Origin: Powellomyces hirtus
Taxonomy: Eukaryota > Chytridiomycota > Chytridiomycetes > Spizellomycetales > Powellomycetaceae
Direction: 5' to 3'
DNA: 64,000 nt
Assembly (NCBI GenBank): GCA_025526995.1
Contig: JAHLKG010000007.1
Location: 744,001-808,000 of the forward strand
Shown here: positions 1 to 12,139 of the stretch, piece by piece
Layout: every line of letters begins with the position of its first letter
How positions within the stretch are numbered: the first letter of the stretch is position 1
The notes under the pieces: model-generated
What the model saw: only the letters and a program-made list of their open reading frames with translations
Databases searched by the model: none
Told to the model about the DNA's origin: nothing
Made by a program: the position numbers and the translations under genes

Positions 1-229
1 GCCGGCGCTTTGCCAATACGCACATTTCAGACATCGTCGGTTCCCCGCCAACCCGTTCGTCCACGTCCGGCAAGTACGCGAGCCGATAGCAGCACCTGAA
101 TCACAAACATGCTGAAGCGGAGGACGCAGAGCCAGAGAGACACTCTTTTAGCCAGAGAACGTTCACTCAAGTGCATGCGAGGAGCAAACAATTTACATGA
201 AAAAAGAGGCCTTGGGTCATCCCTGCTTC

Positions 230-903
230 CTACTCGACCTTCTTGTTGATAAACATGCTCGCCGAGAGTCTGCGCACCGCTGCTTCGCCCGAAGCTTGTT
301 TTTGTGCTTCTTCACGCTCTTGTCCATCTTCCTCTTCGCCTTCGCTGTCGATGACGTGCACGGTGTCTGCTTCGCTGTCCTCTCCGCTCTCGCCCATGCG
401 GGGAGACAACGCTGGTTTATCCACCGCGAACGCCGTCTGCAACTTGGACCTGATAAAGTCCGCTGCCTGGACGTAGCCGTGCATCTCATCCTCGCACCTT
501 TTGACACGTTTGGCGTTCCTAGTCTCGATGTCTTCAATCTGACGCTTGTGGGATTGCTCCATTTGAGCAATCTTGGCGTCCATCTGCTCAATTTGATCAA
601 GGAGCTCGGCAATGTCCGCGGCGTGCCGGGTTTCTTCGGCGGCGAGTTGCTGGCTACGGCCATGGAGTTGCGACGTCAATTCATCGACAAGAGTCTTGAT
701 TTGGGTGAGCGACGATCCAAGATCCTTGTGGTGAACGACCTGGAAGTGTGAGCAAGAGAATATCGCAACATGAAATCCATACTATCGAGCAATCATCGTT
801 TGACAGCAGAAAAGGAAGGTGACAGGACCAGCCCAACTTTAGTTCTCACCTCGTCCTCGTCGCTTGAGTCGTGCTGTCGAAAACTGTTTACTGCGTCGAT
901 CAT
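230..903 (-). CDS. small coiled-coil protein of unknown function (187 aa)
   Basis: Two exons, 850-903 and 230-739, joined at a phase-0 intron (GTGAG donor at 849, CCAG acceptor). The first exon encodes an acidic start (MIDAVNSF then SSDEDE). Residues about 25-100 are strongly heptad-like and rich in Gln, Glu, Lys and Leu, which predicts a coiled coil. The C-terminal half is acidic and Ser/Glu-rich, with VHVIDSEGEEED followed by a basic end. I recognise no family. A coiled coil plus acidic tail would suit a scaffold or nuclear factor, but that is only inference. The reading frame is confident because the intron removal keeps one frame across both exons. Confidence 0.6.
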
Positions 904-1257
904 TGTCCTTTTGCGGTGGAGCTGTCAAACACTAGTTTGAAGTCGCTGTCGCTTGCGGGAGAAGGTTGGGTTGTGGAAAGAGAGAAGTGTGATTGAACAA
1001 GATGTATGTATCGCCTTTCCAAGTGCTGGTCTGGGGTGTTTTGGGTATGGTGGAGTCTAATTCAGAGCAATGCTGAGGATTCGTTTATCCATCTTGTGTT
1101 AGTGTTATGTCATAGGAGGCTCTTCTTTCTGAGTCAGGGATCTGACACGGTGTTAGGTTGCACGCTTGACTCACATTGAGCAATCGGCAATTCTCAAGAG
1201 AAATATATAGAGACAGTGGATATATACAAATTATGGTCAGAATAACGCAGGTAAACT
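904..1257. other. intergenic, no gene seen
   Basis: This stretch lies between the start of the coiled-coil gene and the stop of gluconokinase, both on the minus strand. It should hold the promoter of the former and the terminator of the latter. I see no open frame with splice support. Confidence 0.5.
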
Positions 1258-1938
1258 CTAGATCCCCAGAGCTTTTCGAGCATTCTCAATGATTTCTTTT
1301 ATGGGTGCATCAACACTGATGGAGACGCAATCGGTCTCCACAGCAGGGTCAGGTTTTTCGAGCTGTTCCAGCTGGCCGTCGAGGCCAGACGCTTGAAAGT
1401 AGTGACCTTGACGCGAGGACAGGCGGGAATAAAGGAGGTCGCGTGAACCATCGAGATACAAGAACCGCACCGGGTGGTGTTGTAGGATGGCCTCGCGCAA
1501 GATGTCTCTGTACCACTTTTTCAGCGACGAGCAAGCCAGAAAGACCGTTTGGCTTGGATCCCGCTCGAGGTGTGAGTCAAGCACCTTGACCAGTTTCTGC
1601 AGCCTGTGCAGTGGAGAGTTAGTTAGTCATGGTCGCCGCCTTCTCAACGACTTTCCAGCGGCGCTCCCATGAAGCAAACATACCACGGCAATCGATCTTC
1701 GTCGGTCAAGGACTGGAAGGGACCGTAAGTACAGAGTCAGCAAGAGGTGGTACACCAAAAAGCTTACATGTCCACTGGCCATCTTTTTCTTGTGCTCTTC
1801 GCTGTGATAGTCATCTGCATCCAGGTATATGGCCCCTTCTCCCAATTCGTCGGCCAAGCGCTTGGCAATGGTGGACTTGCCACTGCCGGAGACGCCCATC
1901 ACAATCACGCTCTGGCCTTCCGAGGTAGTCTTTGTCAT
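1258..1938 (-). CDS. gluconokinase (181 aa)
   Basis: Phosphorylates D-gluconate to 6-phosphogluconate with ATP, feeding the pentose phosphate pathway; cytosolic. Exons are 1768-1938, 1684-1712 (29 bases) and 1258-1603, and all phases close. The P-loop is GVSGSGKST at about residues 15-23. It is followed by YLDADDYH and the family signature [10 protein letters not shown], which is assembled across the tiny middle exon. Next come [11 protein letters not shown] and FLYLDG, both typical of GntK. The length matches the family (about 175-190 aa). The start ATG at 1938 gives the usual short N-terminus before the P-loop. Confidence 0.93.
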
Positions 1939-2923
1939 GTTGTTCTATGCTTGGTAGGAGTGGGGTGGACGGTCAGACGTCAACGTGATACTAATAGTCG
2001 ATATATATATATGAGATGTTTCCTTTGACGGCCACGACCTTTCCAGAAGGAAGGAACTTCAGGAAGGTTTAAATACGACAACTTTTGTACATTTTGACTA
2101 ATTGTGACTTGATGCTGGATATAGGTGAAGACGCTTGTACTACTTTGTGCGACCGAACATTGCGTCATTATTTCCGTCGATTGTTCTTTTTCCCTCTTAC
2201 TTTGGGGGTACATAATGTCAAGGGTGCAATGACTTGTTGTTGGAAACCCCATGTGCATATAACGGTAGAGTAAGGTGGTGCGTCGTTCAGCATCTGGAAG
2301 ATTGGCAACTCCGGATCATTCATGCAAATATTCAAGCTATGATATCATGTCACAGTAGATTGTTGAAAGCACTGTGCTTGTCATGGTGGTGGCAGCTGAG
2401 GGAAAGGAACACTCTGGTTACGACACCCCAATCTGTTCGGCAGGAGTGTGCACACTCTACACGCCTCTTCGCAGAAAGTTCGCTAGCCACGAGAGTGTTC
2501 AGCGTGAAGGATTCCACCGGAATGAGTGTAGTGTTCTGCGCAGCATCTTTGGTTCCTACCGACTTGCCATTCCTTCCACACTGCGTTCCATTTTATCAAA
2601 CCGCAGATGGAGTAGAAATGAATGAATAAAGTAAAACGGAATGGTAAAATATGAGAGGCTGTCTTAGTCAACCAAAGGGCTTTGCGCGAAAGTGACGTGA
2701 GGTGGTCAGTCAGTCAATTGAACCAGTCAATCTGAGTCTTGTCGCGTCTCCTCACACGACCTGTGCGCACCACCACCACGACCACCACCAGACCCTTCGA
2801 CTCCTATTTCCCCACCCAGTTGCAAATCCCCCGAAACGACAAGCGGACAATAAAGGATTGGCCAGTCGTGACGAGCGAAAACAGTACACACTAAGCAGCG
2901 ACTGAGGGAGTGAATCAATCCTC
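1939..2923. other. long divergent intergenic region
   Basis: It separates divergent gluconokinase and the sterol-transfer gene. It holds a short (TA)n run near 2000-2012 and a GTCA-repeat patch near 2703-2720. A run of CAC/ACC triplets sits at about 2765-2790. Open frames here have no family signal or splice support, so I call no gene. The last 150 bases probably carry the promoter and 5' UTR of the gene starting at 2924. Confidence 0.5.
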
Positions 2924-5900
2924 ATGGCAGAGCCGGACGACGAGTCTCCGACTAGCAGCACACCGACGGCAGTCTCGTCCAGCCCCGCGTTGAATTCTGG
3001 AAACGAAATCAAGCGTCCTGAACCTGCTGCAAACGCTGCAAATGGGGAGGTTCGGCGGGTATTCTCGCTTGGCACTCTCAATCCTTCCCTACGCGATCTT
3101 GGGTTTGGTTCCAAATTTGGGGCCGTTAATAGATCGGTTTCCGTCGGTTCCAAGAGCATTCCCCAGTTGATCAACCCAATATCGGCCGAGTCCGCTGCCA
3201 CCACTTCCGATGTTTCTTCCTCTTCGTCTCCAGAGACAGGTAATGAAGAAGTTAGAACAGCCTTGCCTCGTTACCCGCCGCTGCAAGGAGAAAATGCTGG
3301 CCCACGCGGTGTGGACGGCGTGAGTTCAACACCGTCCACTCGATCTGGATCTCGTCGGGCCTCCACCTCGAAGCCCAAATCGGGCGTTAACAGGAACGAA
3401 GACTTGATTGCAGAAGCCGCTGTATTACTGGCATCTGTGGAAGGGGATGAATCTGAATATGCCAGTAAAAAGCGCAATGCGGATTTCCACGAACTGTTTC
3501 CTTCCTTGCCGAGGGACGACCTTTTGGTTGAAGGTGCGCAACTGACGAAACCGATGCTCGTCATCCATCCGCTGATTCTATTTCCCCTCTTGTGTCAGAC
3601 TACTCTTGTGCATGGCAAAAAGAAGTTTTGATACAAGGTCGGATGTATCTTTCACAGCGTCATATCTGCTTTTATGCAAACATCTTGGGCTGGACACACT
3701 CGGTATGCGGTGGCTTTGCGGCGCGAAAAGCAGATGACATCTGAATGACTGCTGAGTTCTGTGAATGCAGGTCGAGATACCATTCACGGAAATCGTGGCT
3801 CTGGATAAAAAGTATGTTGCGGCGATTATACCAAACTCTTTGGAAATCAGCACCGTAACAACAAAGGTACGTCGAGTATGTTCTTGGGCTTTTTTCAGTG
3901 CCCATTCTAAGGTTGTCTTGACACGACTATCAGTACTTTTTTGCGAGTCTCATGAATCGCGACAACACGTTTACGATGATTAAGGGCCTTTGGGACATTG
4001 CAGCGCACAAAACATTCCAGCTTCGGCCTATTGCTAAATCCGCGGGAAATCTCTTAAGCAGTCATGATGATGATGAACAAGAGGCGGATGAAGATAGAGG
4101 CAGAGATTTGGAAGTCCCAGAACCTGCGAACGGTTCCAGAAGTCTATCTTTAGACTCACTGCAGGAGAGGCTCAAGATGGGGGGAGATCAGGTCAAGAAA
4201 CGCGTGGCGGCGTACATGAACGACATACCATCAACGGACACCAAACCGAAGCCGAGAGATGGCCTTTCAAAACAAGCAAAGCCCAGCAGCCTAAGGAACT
4301 CGATGGTCGAAACTACGAGATCAGATGAGTCCATCTTGGTCCCTTCAGATGCTTCTGGCGATATGGGAGAGTCGAAAAGCCGCTCCAGCAGTCTACCAGA
4401 ACTGATCATCAAAGATCAGGTGCAAATACTCGTGAACGGAGAGGTGTCCGATGATACTTCGCCCACGGAACCCGTTGTCTCAAATGGACCTCCACTACCA
4501 GATAGAGCGCCCTTGGCGATATCGCCGACCTCAGATGCAACTGGTTCGAGCCGAGACGGATCTCCAACCTTCAATGGAAATAGTGGTACAGAGAGCGCTC
4601 CGGATACTTTCTCAACACCGAGAGAGGCATACCCGGAAACACCAACTTCCATGGCAGGCACTCCTGCCACATCTCAAAGTCCACATATCCACATTGACGC
4701 CCCGGCCCACCCACATGTACACATTGCAAAACCTCACAAACTCCATCAGCCTTCACATGGCCACTCAAAAAGGCAACGGCGCCGAAAACCAGTGCAACGA
4801 ATCAAGCCCACGAACTCACATCCAGCCCCCCGACCACAAAAAACTCACATGCCACCTGCTTCATGCGATTGTGGGCCAGCTCATGACAAGATGATATCCG
4901 TTTTGGATACAGCTTTTCCCATTTCTGTTAAAACCCTCTGGCGGTTGATGTATGACCAGAAGGAGACGACGGAAGGCTTTTTGAAATCATTCCTGGAAGG
5001 GAAACGGAAATGCCGAGGTAGGGAACCGCCTCATTGCCAGCGTGCGAAACGGTGCCGTGTCTGACACTTATGTCCCGCTTTTGCAGATTTCATGTTTCAC
5101 GACTGGGTCCCGCCAGATAAAGAACTGCCAGAACCCACCGAGGAGGTGCTCTCGCCAGAACCCGCGCAGTTCGAAAATTTGGAGAAAGGATGGCAAAGAA
5201 GACTCGAAAACGTTGTCCCATTGAATAATTCCTTGGGTAGGCATCTCAGAGTTGGCAAACGCACATTGCTCGCCCTCACACCTTGGCTACAGGTCCTAAG
5301 CAGACGCGCTGCAAATTGCATGAAACTGTCTGGAATCGAGACGACCACAGGTCAATATGCATCGAGCAGATATCGCGCACGCCAGATGTTCCATCTGGAG
5401 CCTCATTTCAGTCACGCGTCAAACTGTGCCTCACAGCAGCAGCATCCACGGAAACGCGGCTACGAGTTAGTTGTGAAGTCGAGTGGCTGAAGTCGTCATG
5501 GCTGAAGACACCCATCAACAGTGCGGTACCGGAAGGTCTGAAAGAATATCATGCGGAGCTTAAAAAGGCGATCATTGAGTATATCCAGGCCAGCCCCGAA
5601 GAAGCGGAATCGGCTCCAATAGCCGAGGAAGAGGTTCTTGAAAGCGAGATGTACTCGGGCAGTGAAAGCGGTTCGGAAACGGGCTATTACGAGGACGAGG
5701 ATGTCCACGCTGTCACTTCGGCCGATTCTGCATCAACAACTCCGTCACTCTCTGGTCTGTCCCACCCACTAGAAAAAGAGATGGCAGAGCTTGATCGTAC
5801 TGCACTTGGCCTACGTGCCCGATTTCCGGAGCGCGCCTACGCCCAATCACCCGATCGAGGGCTTTGCGGAAAGCAAAGCTCCTCGAATCTCCGATTCTCC

Positions 5901-6170
5901 ACGTCCACACCGCAAGGGTTCTCGACTTTCACTCGCTCTTTCACCCCATCGGGCGGCAAAAAGGGAAAGAATGGTCGCCCGGATCGCGGCGAGTGGTGGA
6001 ACGCGCTGCGGATAGTCGTGCGTGGTATCGGCGGATGGACTGCGCTCGCGGGAATCTGCGCGACCGTTACCCTGGTATTTTGTTGCGTGATCAGAGGATT
6101 CGTCCGGTGGGAAGTGCAACGCGCTATCAGGGAAATGGACTTGCAGGTCGGTCCAAAAGGCGTTAGCTGA
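2924..6170 (+). CDS. GRAM/VASt-domain sterol-transfer protein, Lam/Ltc (GRAMD1) type (973 aa)
   Basis: Moves sterol between ER and partner membranes at contact sites. Six exons: 2924-3533, 3599-3702, 3771-3866, 3934-5017, 5087-5236 and 5293-6170; all phases close. A Ser/Pro-rich disordered N-terminus leads to a GRAM domain (about residues 190-290) with FHELFPSLP, DYSCAWQKEVLIQGRMYLS, HICFYANILGW and FFASLMNRDNTF. A long disordered linker carries a His-rich patch near residue 520-560. The VASt domain (about 590-785) contains TLWRLMYD, FMFHDWVPP, and ICIEQISRTPDVPSG. A single transmembrane helix lies at about 928-951, as in anchored Lam proteins. A short cytosolic/luminal tail follows. The family assignment is firm; the exact contact site and sterol specificity are inferred. 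Confidence 0.93.
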
Positions 6171-6718
6171 ACCGCGCGCTTTGTTGTTTGATCTCGACGC
6201 CGAATTCTTATCATAGGCTGCTGCTGCGGATTCCTGTCGCGGTTATGACATCCACGGCACGGCATTCATGTAGCGTGAGAGCTCCTTTCCTTTCTATCCC
6301 CATCCCGTGTCTTATTCTCATCTCCAGCATTCTGTACACGTTGATGTACAGCCACGCGGGCTCTATTGTATATATCTTTTTTTCTGTTGCTTCTATGAGA
6401 TTTATCAAATATTCGAGACGTGCTGCGTTTTGTACCATTCTCCAATGAATAGTGAATCATCCATCAACAGAACACAAAGTGGACGCGTTCAATACGTAAG
6501 CGTGCGGTACGCGTCAACCGTGCCTGCGTCGCTACAGCACATGCACAGTCAAAACAGATCAGCGTCTTTCCACATATCGACAAACAAATCAACTGCCAGT
6601 GGTACGTTTCTAAGTGACATATTAGCATGTACAAAATAAAAAAACTCTGGGTGCACTCGCAACACAGTTCTCTAATCCCTGGCCCAACCACCAGAACATC
6701 TCATATCGTCGCGCACCA
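6171..6718. other. intergenic, no gene seen
   Basis: It lies between two plus-strand genes. Pyrimidine-rich tracts near 6290-6385 are consistent with a 3' UTR. The final 100 bases should be the DNAAF6 promoter. No supported coding frame. Confidence 0.45.
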
Positions 6719-7371
6719 ATGGAAGTAGACGGCACATCCATCCTTGCGTTGGCCAACATGCTCCGCGGCGAAGGATCCGAAAACCACGATCCGGCGCCAA
6801 AGGGGTTGCCCAGGGGAGGATTGAACCCGGGATCGATCAACAGCACAGGAACAGCGGACCGACCGCGCACGGCTGGGAAAGGCGCGCCGAAAACAGCTAC
6901 GGATGAGATTTGGGACGAAGACGAAGTCGAATATAATGATGATTTGGATATGGATTCGAGGATCATGCCAGAGTAAGGCAAAAGAGAAGGCGAAGGCGTG
7001 ACGAGAGAAACAAATGATGGCATCATGCGGTCTTATCAGTCCCACTCTTCCTCACATTATTGCGCACGGCACACAGATACGATATCAAATACAGCCAGCG
7101 CGTGTCATCGGACGACATGTATCTTCCATCAGCCACACATGCATCGATTCACGACTCCGACTCGCTCAGCATCTCAATATCGTTGCCCAAGACAAAATCT
7201 GTCGCGGAAGTTGATCTGGACGTCACAAAAACCGAAATCAATTTGCGCTCCCCGCTGTATCGGCTCAAGCTACCATTACCCAACTGCGTGGATGAGACAA
7301 TGGGAAATGCAACATGGGAACGAGATCTAGAAAGGCTGGTGGTCAGAGTACCAATATTGAGAGACGGCTGA
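6719..7371 (+). CDS. dynein axonemal assembly factor 6 / PIH1D3 homologue (182 aa)
   Basis: Cytosolic co-chaperone that helps pre-assemble axonemal dynein arms. Two exons, 6719-6972 and 7077-7371, joined in phase 2 to rebuild PEYDIKY, the conserved start of the PIH/CS-like core. N-terminal LALANML and the acidic [12 protein letters not shown] match the family layout. The core runs to [16 protein letters not shown], with a C-terminal LVVRVPI strand. The length is near that of human DNAAF6 (about 214). This gene is expected only in organisms with motile flagella. Its 3' end faces KRR1, 154 bases away. What else: another PIH family member is possible, but the short length and WDEDEV favour DNAAF6. 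Confidence 0.85.
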
Positions 7372-7525
7372 GTGAGGAACGCTGCATTGTTTGGAGATAC
7401 AGGATAATTTAAATATTTTACAAAGTAGTGTGGGGGTGTGAGTGAGAGACAATGGAGGAGTGACGTTTGATTGGGACGAACGACTGTGAGCCAAGGCGTG
7501 ATGGGAATGATATGGGATGGCCGTC

Positions 7526-9052
<1,527 letters not shown>

Positions 9053-9465
9053 TTTGAAAGGCTCCTTTCACTATCAAAAAGCGAGCTGTTCCGGATACTG
9101 CGCACAAAGACAAATGCGTTGGATGGTCGAACGATCTAATCGAAAAAGAATGCAGGCCACTATGTCCCCGCTTGCTTTCCCACGTACAAAAAGTACAAAT
9201 AAAAAAAAAGAAATGTGTCAAAAAGCTCGTAGGAATGTGCGATTGAAAGTCGAAATTACTAGAAGGGCTCCGTGGCTCGATCCAGGTGTATAGTAACCGG
9301 CTGGACAGCCTATCACATGGACGAATGCGCAGCACCGCGTGAAGTCATTCCCGACGCGTTGGTGTCTTCTTGCTTCTCATTCGCACACCTCATTTCCCCC
9401 ACTTCCAGATTCACTGTTAGTGTCCCCGCCCTTTGATAAGAAACTTACAGACTATCAACAACGCT
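9053..9465. other. divergent promoter region (KRR1 / SET gene)
   Basis: 413 bases between two divergent start codons. It includes an A-rich run near 9198-9210. No coding frame with support. Confidence 0.45.
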
Positions 9466-10446
9466 ATGACTGGTCAAAGCCAATACCCAACCCATGTTGA
9501 GAACGTCCCATATGGGCAAGCATTGTGTGCGAACACGGACCTCGAGGTGAGGGTTGTGCGGTGCTACTGTGGGCAGCTCCCAAAAAGTAGACCTCTGGGT
9601 TAGGAAGACTGGCGCACGAAATACTGACGGTACTTCTGACTTGATATTAACAGGGTGGAACTGTCGTGGAACAGTTTACGGGGGATGGTGAGTGAACATC
9701 AGGTCCAATCCAGATTGAATCACATCACAAAGCTAAGACATCTTCAACCTGCTGTAGATGTGGAATACGACCAACTTTCGGACTACGACAAGGTTAGGGT
9801 CAGAGTCTCCTTTAATAATCGAGGCCTACATCTCCCAACTCACTATTTCAAAAGTGCTATGTGCTGAATTATCAGCCAAAAGGCTCGACAGAGTGGAAAT
9901 GGTTTGTGATGCAGACCAAAAAATACGCAAGAGACACTCCAGATGGCTAACCTGTGGGCGCCGCCATCATGTGAACAAAGGATGCTCCCAAAATCCAACG
10001 CCCGATTCGCAAATCGTGAGAAGCCAGCCGCATTTCGCCGGTCTTCTTTCACTCTACTTTCCCTGCATCCTGTACTAATTGGTTGTCCCCTCGTCAGACT
10101 CATGCGATCCAAACGCGTACATCTGCTCGGAAACACGGAACTTGATCCTTCGTCGAGCAGTCAAGAAAAACGAGCAGATCACCTTCTTGTACAATCCTGG
10201 AACCGAGTCGGATTACTGGGATCCAGTGTGGAACTTTAAGGTTGGAATTACGGCCCAGCACATCCGCTTATTGCTGTAAGGCTCACTTGGAAGAGATGGG
10301 AATCAAACCTCACATGCCTTTCTTTCTAGTGCTGCTGTGGAACCCCACAATGCCAGGGAGACATCGACCGCTACCGCGTATCCGATCTCGTTGATCCCCC
10401 ACGTACAACCAAGCCAAGCACAGTGCCACTACCTCGGGAGGAGTAA
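9466..10446 (+). CDS. minimal SET-domain protein (166 aa)
   Basis: Six exons: 9466-9546, 9654-9687, 9758-9792, 9855-9945, 10098-10240 and 10330-10446. The product is almost only a SET domain: ENVPYGQALCANTDLEGG, then CYVLNYQP, then DSCDPNAYIC. FLYNPGTESDYW and a post-SET-like cysteine cluster CCCGTPQC follow. SCDPN is the cofactor-binding signature, so lysine methyltransferase activity is plausible; the substrate is unknown. Two donors are GTTAGG and GTTGGA. The donor after exon 4 (9946) reads GC rather than GT, because no in-frame GT precedes the stop there. That makes this one splice, and so the exact residue at the join, less certain. Confidence 0.72.
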
Positions 10447-10888
10447 CACGGCGGACAGAAAGCGAGGCTGTCGCGTATGACCGCATTCCCATTTCCCCCG
10501 TCTGCCCCTACTATAACTTTTGACAATGTGCAAATGTACTTGATAAATCTGAGACAATAGATATGGTACGATATTAATCCTGGCACATACAGCCCAGACT
10601 CAATGTGCGATATATAGCACCAACCATGCTTCTCATCTATGGCACCCGATATGTACGCAGTAGGAACCGCTGGCTGTTCTCAGCTCCTTCTATTCGCCTG
10701 CGATCGCGTTGATAACTTGGTTTGTGTCTTTTATGAAAGCGTTGTATGGGTGCGCGAACCCAGTAGTTCCGAGGTGATGTGTGCAGTGATAGAGCAAGTT
10801 GGCTCTATCTGCATCTTCCTGACGTAAAGGTAGGCTCATCACTGGGTCCCATCTAGCGGAATGGTGTCCGGCCACTGCATATGTAAAT
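10447..10888. other. intergenic (convergent 3' ends)
   Basis: It lies between the SET gene and the CCDC90-type gene, tail to tail. It should hold two terminators. I see no gene. Confidence 0.45.
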
Positions 10889-11821
10889 CTACTTCACGAA
10901 GCGCATGTAACCTAGAAAGCACAGTCAGTCAGTATAGTCGGTAGAAAGTGCCGTGTGTTCAAATAGGCCACATACTGAAGAACAGAGCTCCTGCCGCACA
11001 GAATAGTGCTGAAGTGGACAAAGGATAACATGTCGCTTAGTCATGACCGTAAAAACTGAGACAAGCCTCTGCCGCTCCTTACGGAATAAAGTCTTGAACA
11101 GTTCCCACTGAATCGTTTCCATGGCCGTCCGCAATGTCGATACTTCGGTATCGATTTGCGAATCAGCTTCTTTAATTTTCAGTTCCTGCGCTGACTGCTC
11201 ATCACGGATCCGCCCCTTTTCCAGACTCAGATCCAGCCTCACATTCGACTGAACCCGTCTCAGGTCTTCGACCATCCGAGTGCGGAACTTCTCCACCTCT
11301 GTGTTCAAGCGTCCCATATCTGCGCGGAGGAGCGCAAACTCATTCTTTTCAAGCAGTTGTATCTCATTTCGGACGTGCGCAAAGTCGACTTTGTTTGTGT
11401 AGATAGCCTGTGGCGAGCATATCAGTATGGCTTTCGCCCGAGCGGAGGGCCTGGAGTAAGTACCTTCTCAAACTCCGACTTTGTGACTGATGTCCGGCCG
11501 ATGTTGTTGATACTGGAGTCTGAAAGGTGAGGAACGCCAAGGGCTCACTGTCTGAGAAACATTTCAAACGCACCTCTCTCCAACAACTTCCGACAAACTG
11601 GCCATTACGGCTTCCGCGCTTTCTCGGCTGAAGCCGTCTGCTTCCAGACGTTGCACCAGCTTGTAAGTATCAAACTGATGGACTCCAGAATAATGCCGGG
11701 ACGGCACCCCCACCGGGGTTTGTGTACATGCCGAGGTCGGAGTTTGATATTCGTCGATCAGTCGAGAGCGCCGAGTGAGGCTAGCCGGACCGCGGAGTAG
11801 CGGGGATGCTATGATTTGCAA
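10889..11821 (-). CDS. CCDC90/FMP32 (MCUR1-like, DUF1640) mitochondrial coiled-coil protein (225 aa)
   Basis: Inner-membrane coiled-coil protein of the family linked to calcium-uniporter regulation and respiratory-chain assembly. Five exons: 11574-11821, 11464-11512, 11083-11407, 10976-11008 (33 bases) and 10889-10911 (23 bases); phases close. A basic presequence-like N-terminus precedes HQFDTYKLVQRLEADGFS, the family hallmark. A conserved segment follows (SVTKSEFEK then NKVDFAHVRNEIQ), then a long coiled coil (about residues 115-200). A C-terminal helix LFCAAGALFFSYMRF ends in VK, rebuilt from the last two tiny exons. Presence of the tail anchor and start motif makes the family call firm; the exact function is inferred. 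Confidence 0.9.
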
Positions 11822-12139
11822 TTAGTCCACCTAGATGGAGAGCTTACGACACCGACGTGTCTGCAATCTTACGCTGGAAACACCTTGCCAGCACTCGAGC
11901 AACTCTTGGTGGCGGACACGACATTTCCTTTTTGACAGTACTGTAAGGAAGCGAAATGCAAGCGATTGAGCAAATTAACGGGATTTGGCCGCAGGACGCG
12001 TCTCGCCTTGTTTGTCTGCCGCGTCCATTCATATCACCACGGAATTCTTAAAATCCTCATCCTCAACCAACTGCTTTTTGTTTAGCCCTGTTCCCACTTT
12101 TGAGTTCCGACGCTAGAAACCCTGGCTTACGGCGTAGAC
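11822..12139. other. divergent promoter region (CCDC90-type / PMT2)
   Basis: 318 bases between divergent starts. No supported coding frame. Confidence 0.45.

Noticed and set aside
7149..7525. Continuation of KRR1 over the DNAAF6 3' end
   Set aside because: KRR1 ends with a clear final exon at 7526; the remaining open frame is antisense to DNAAF6.
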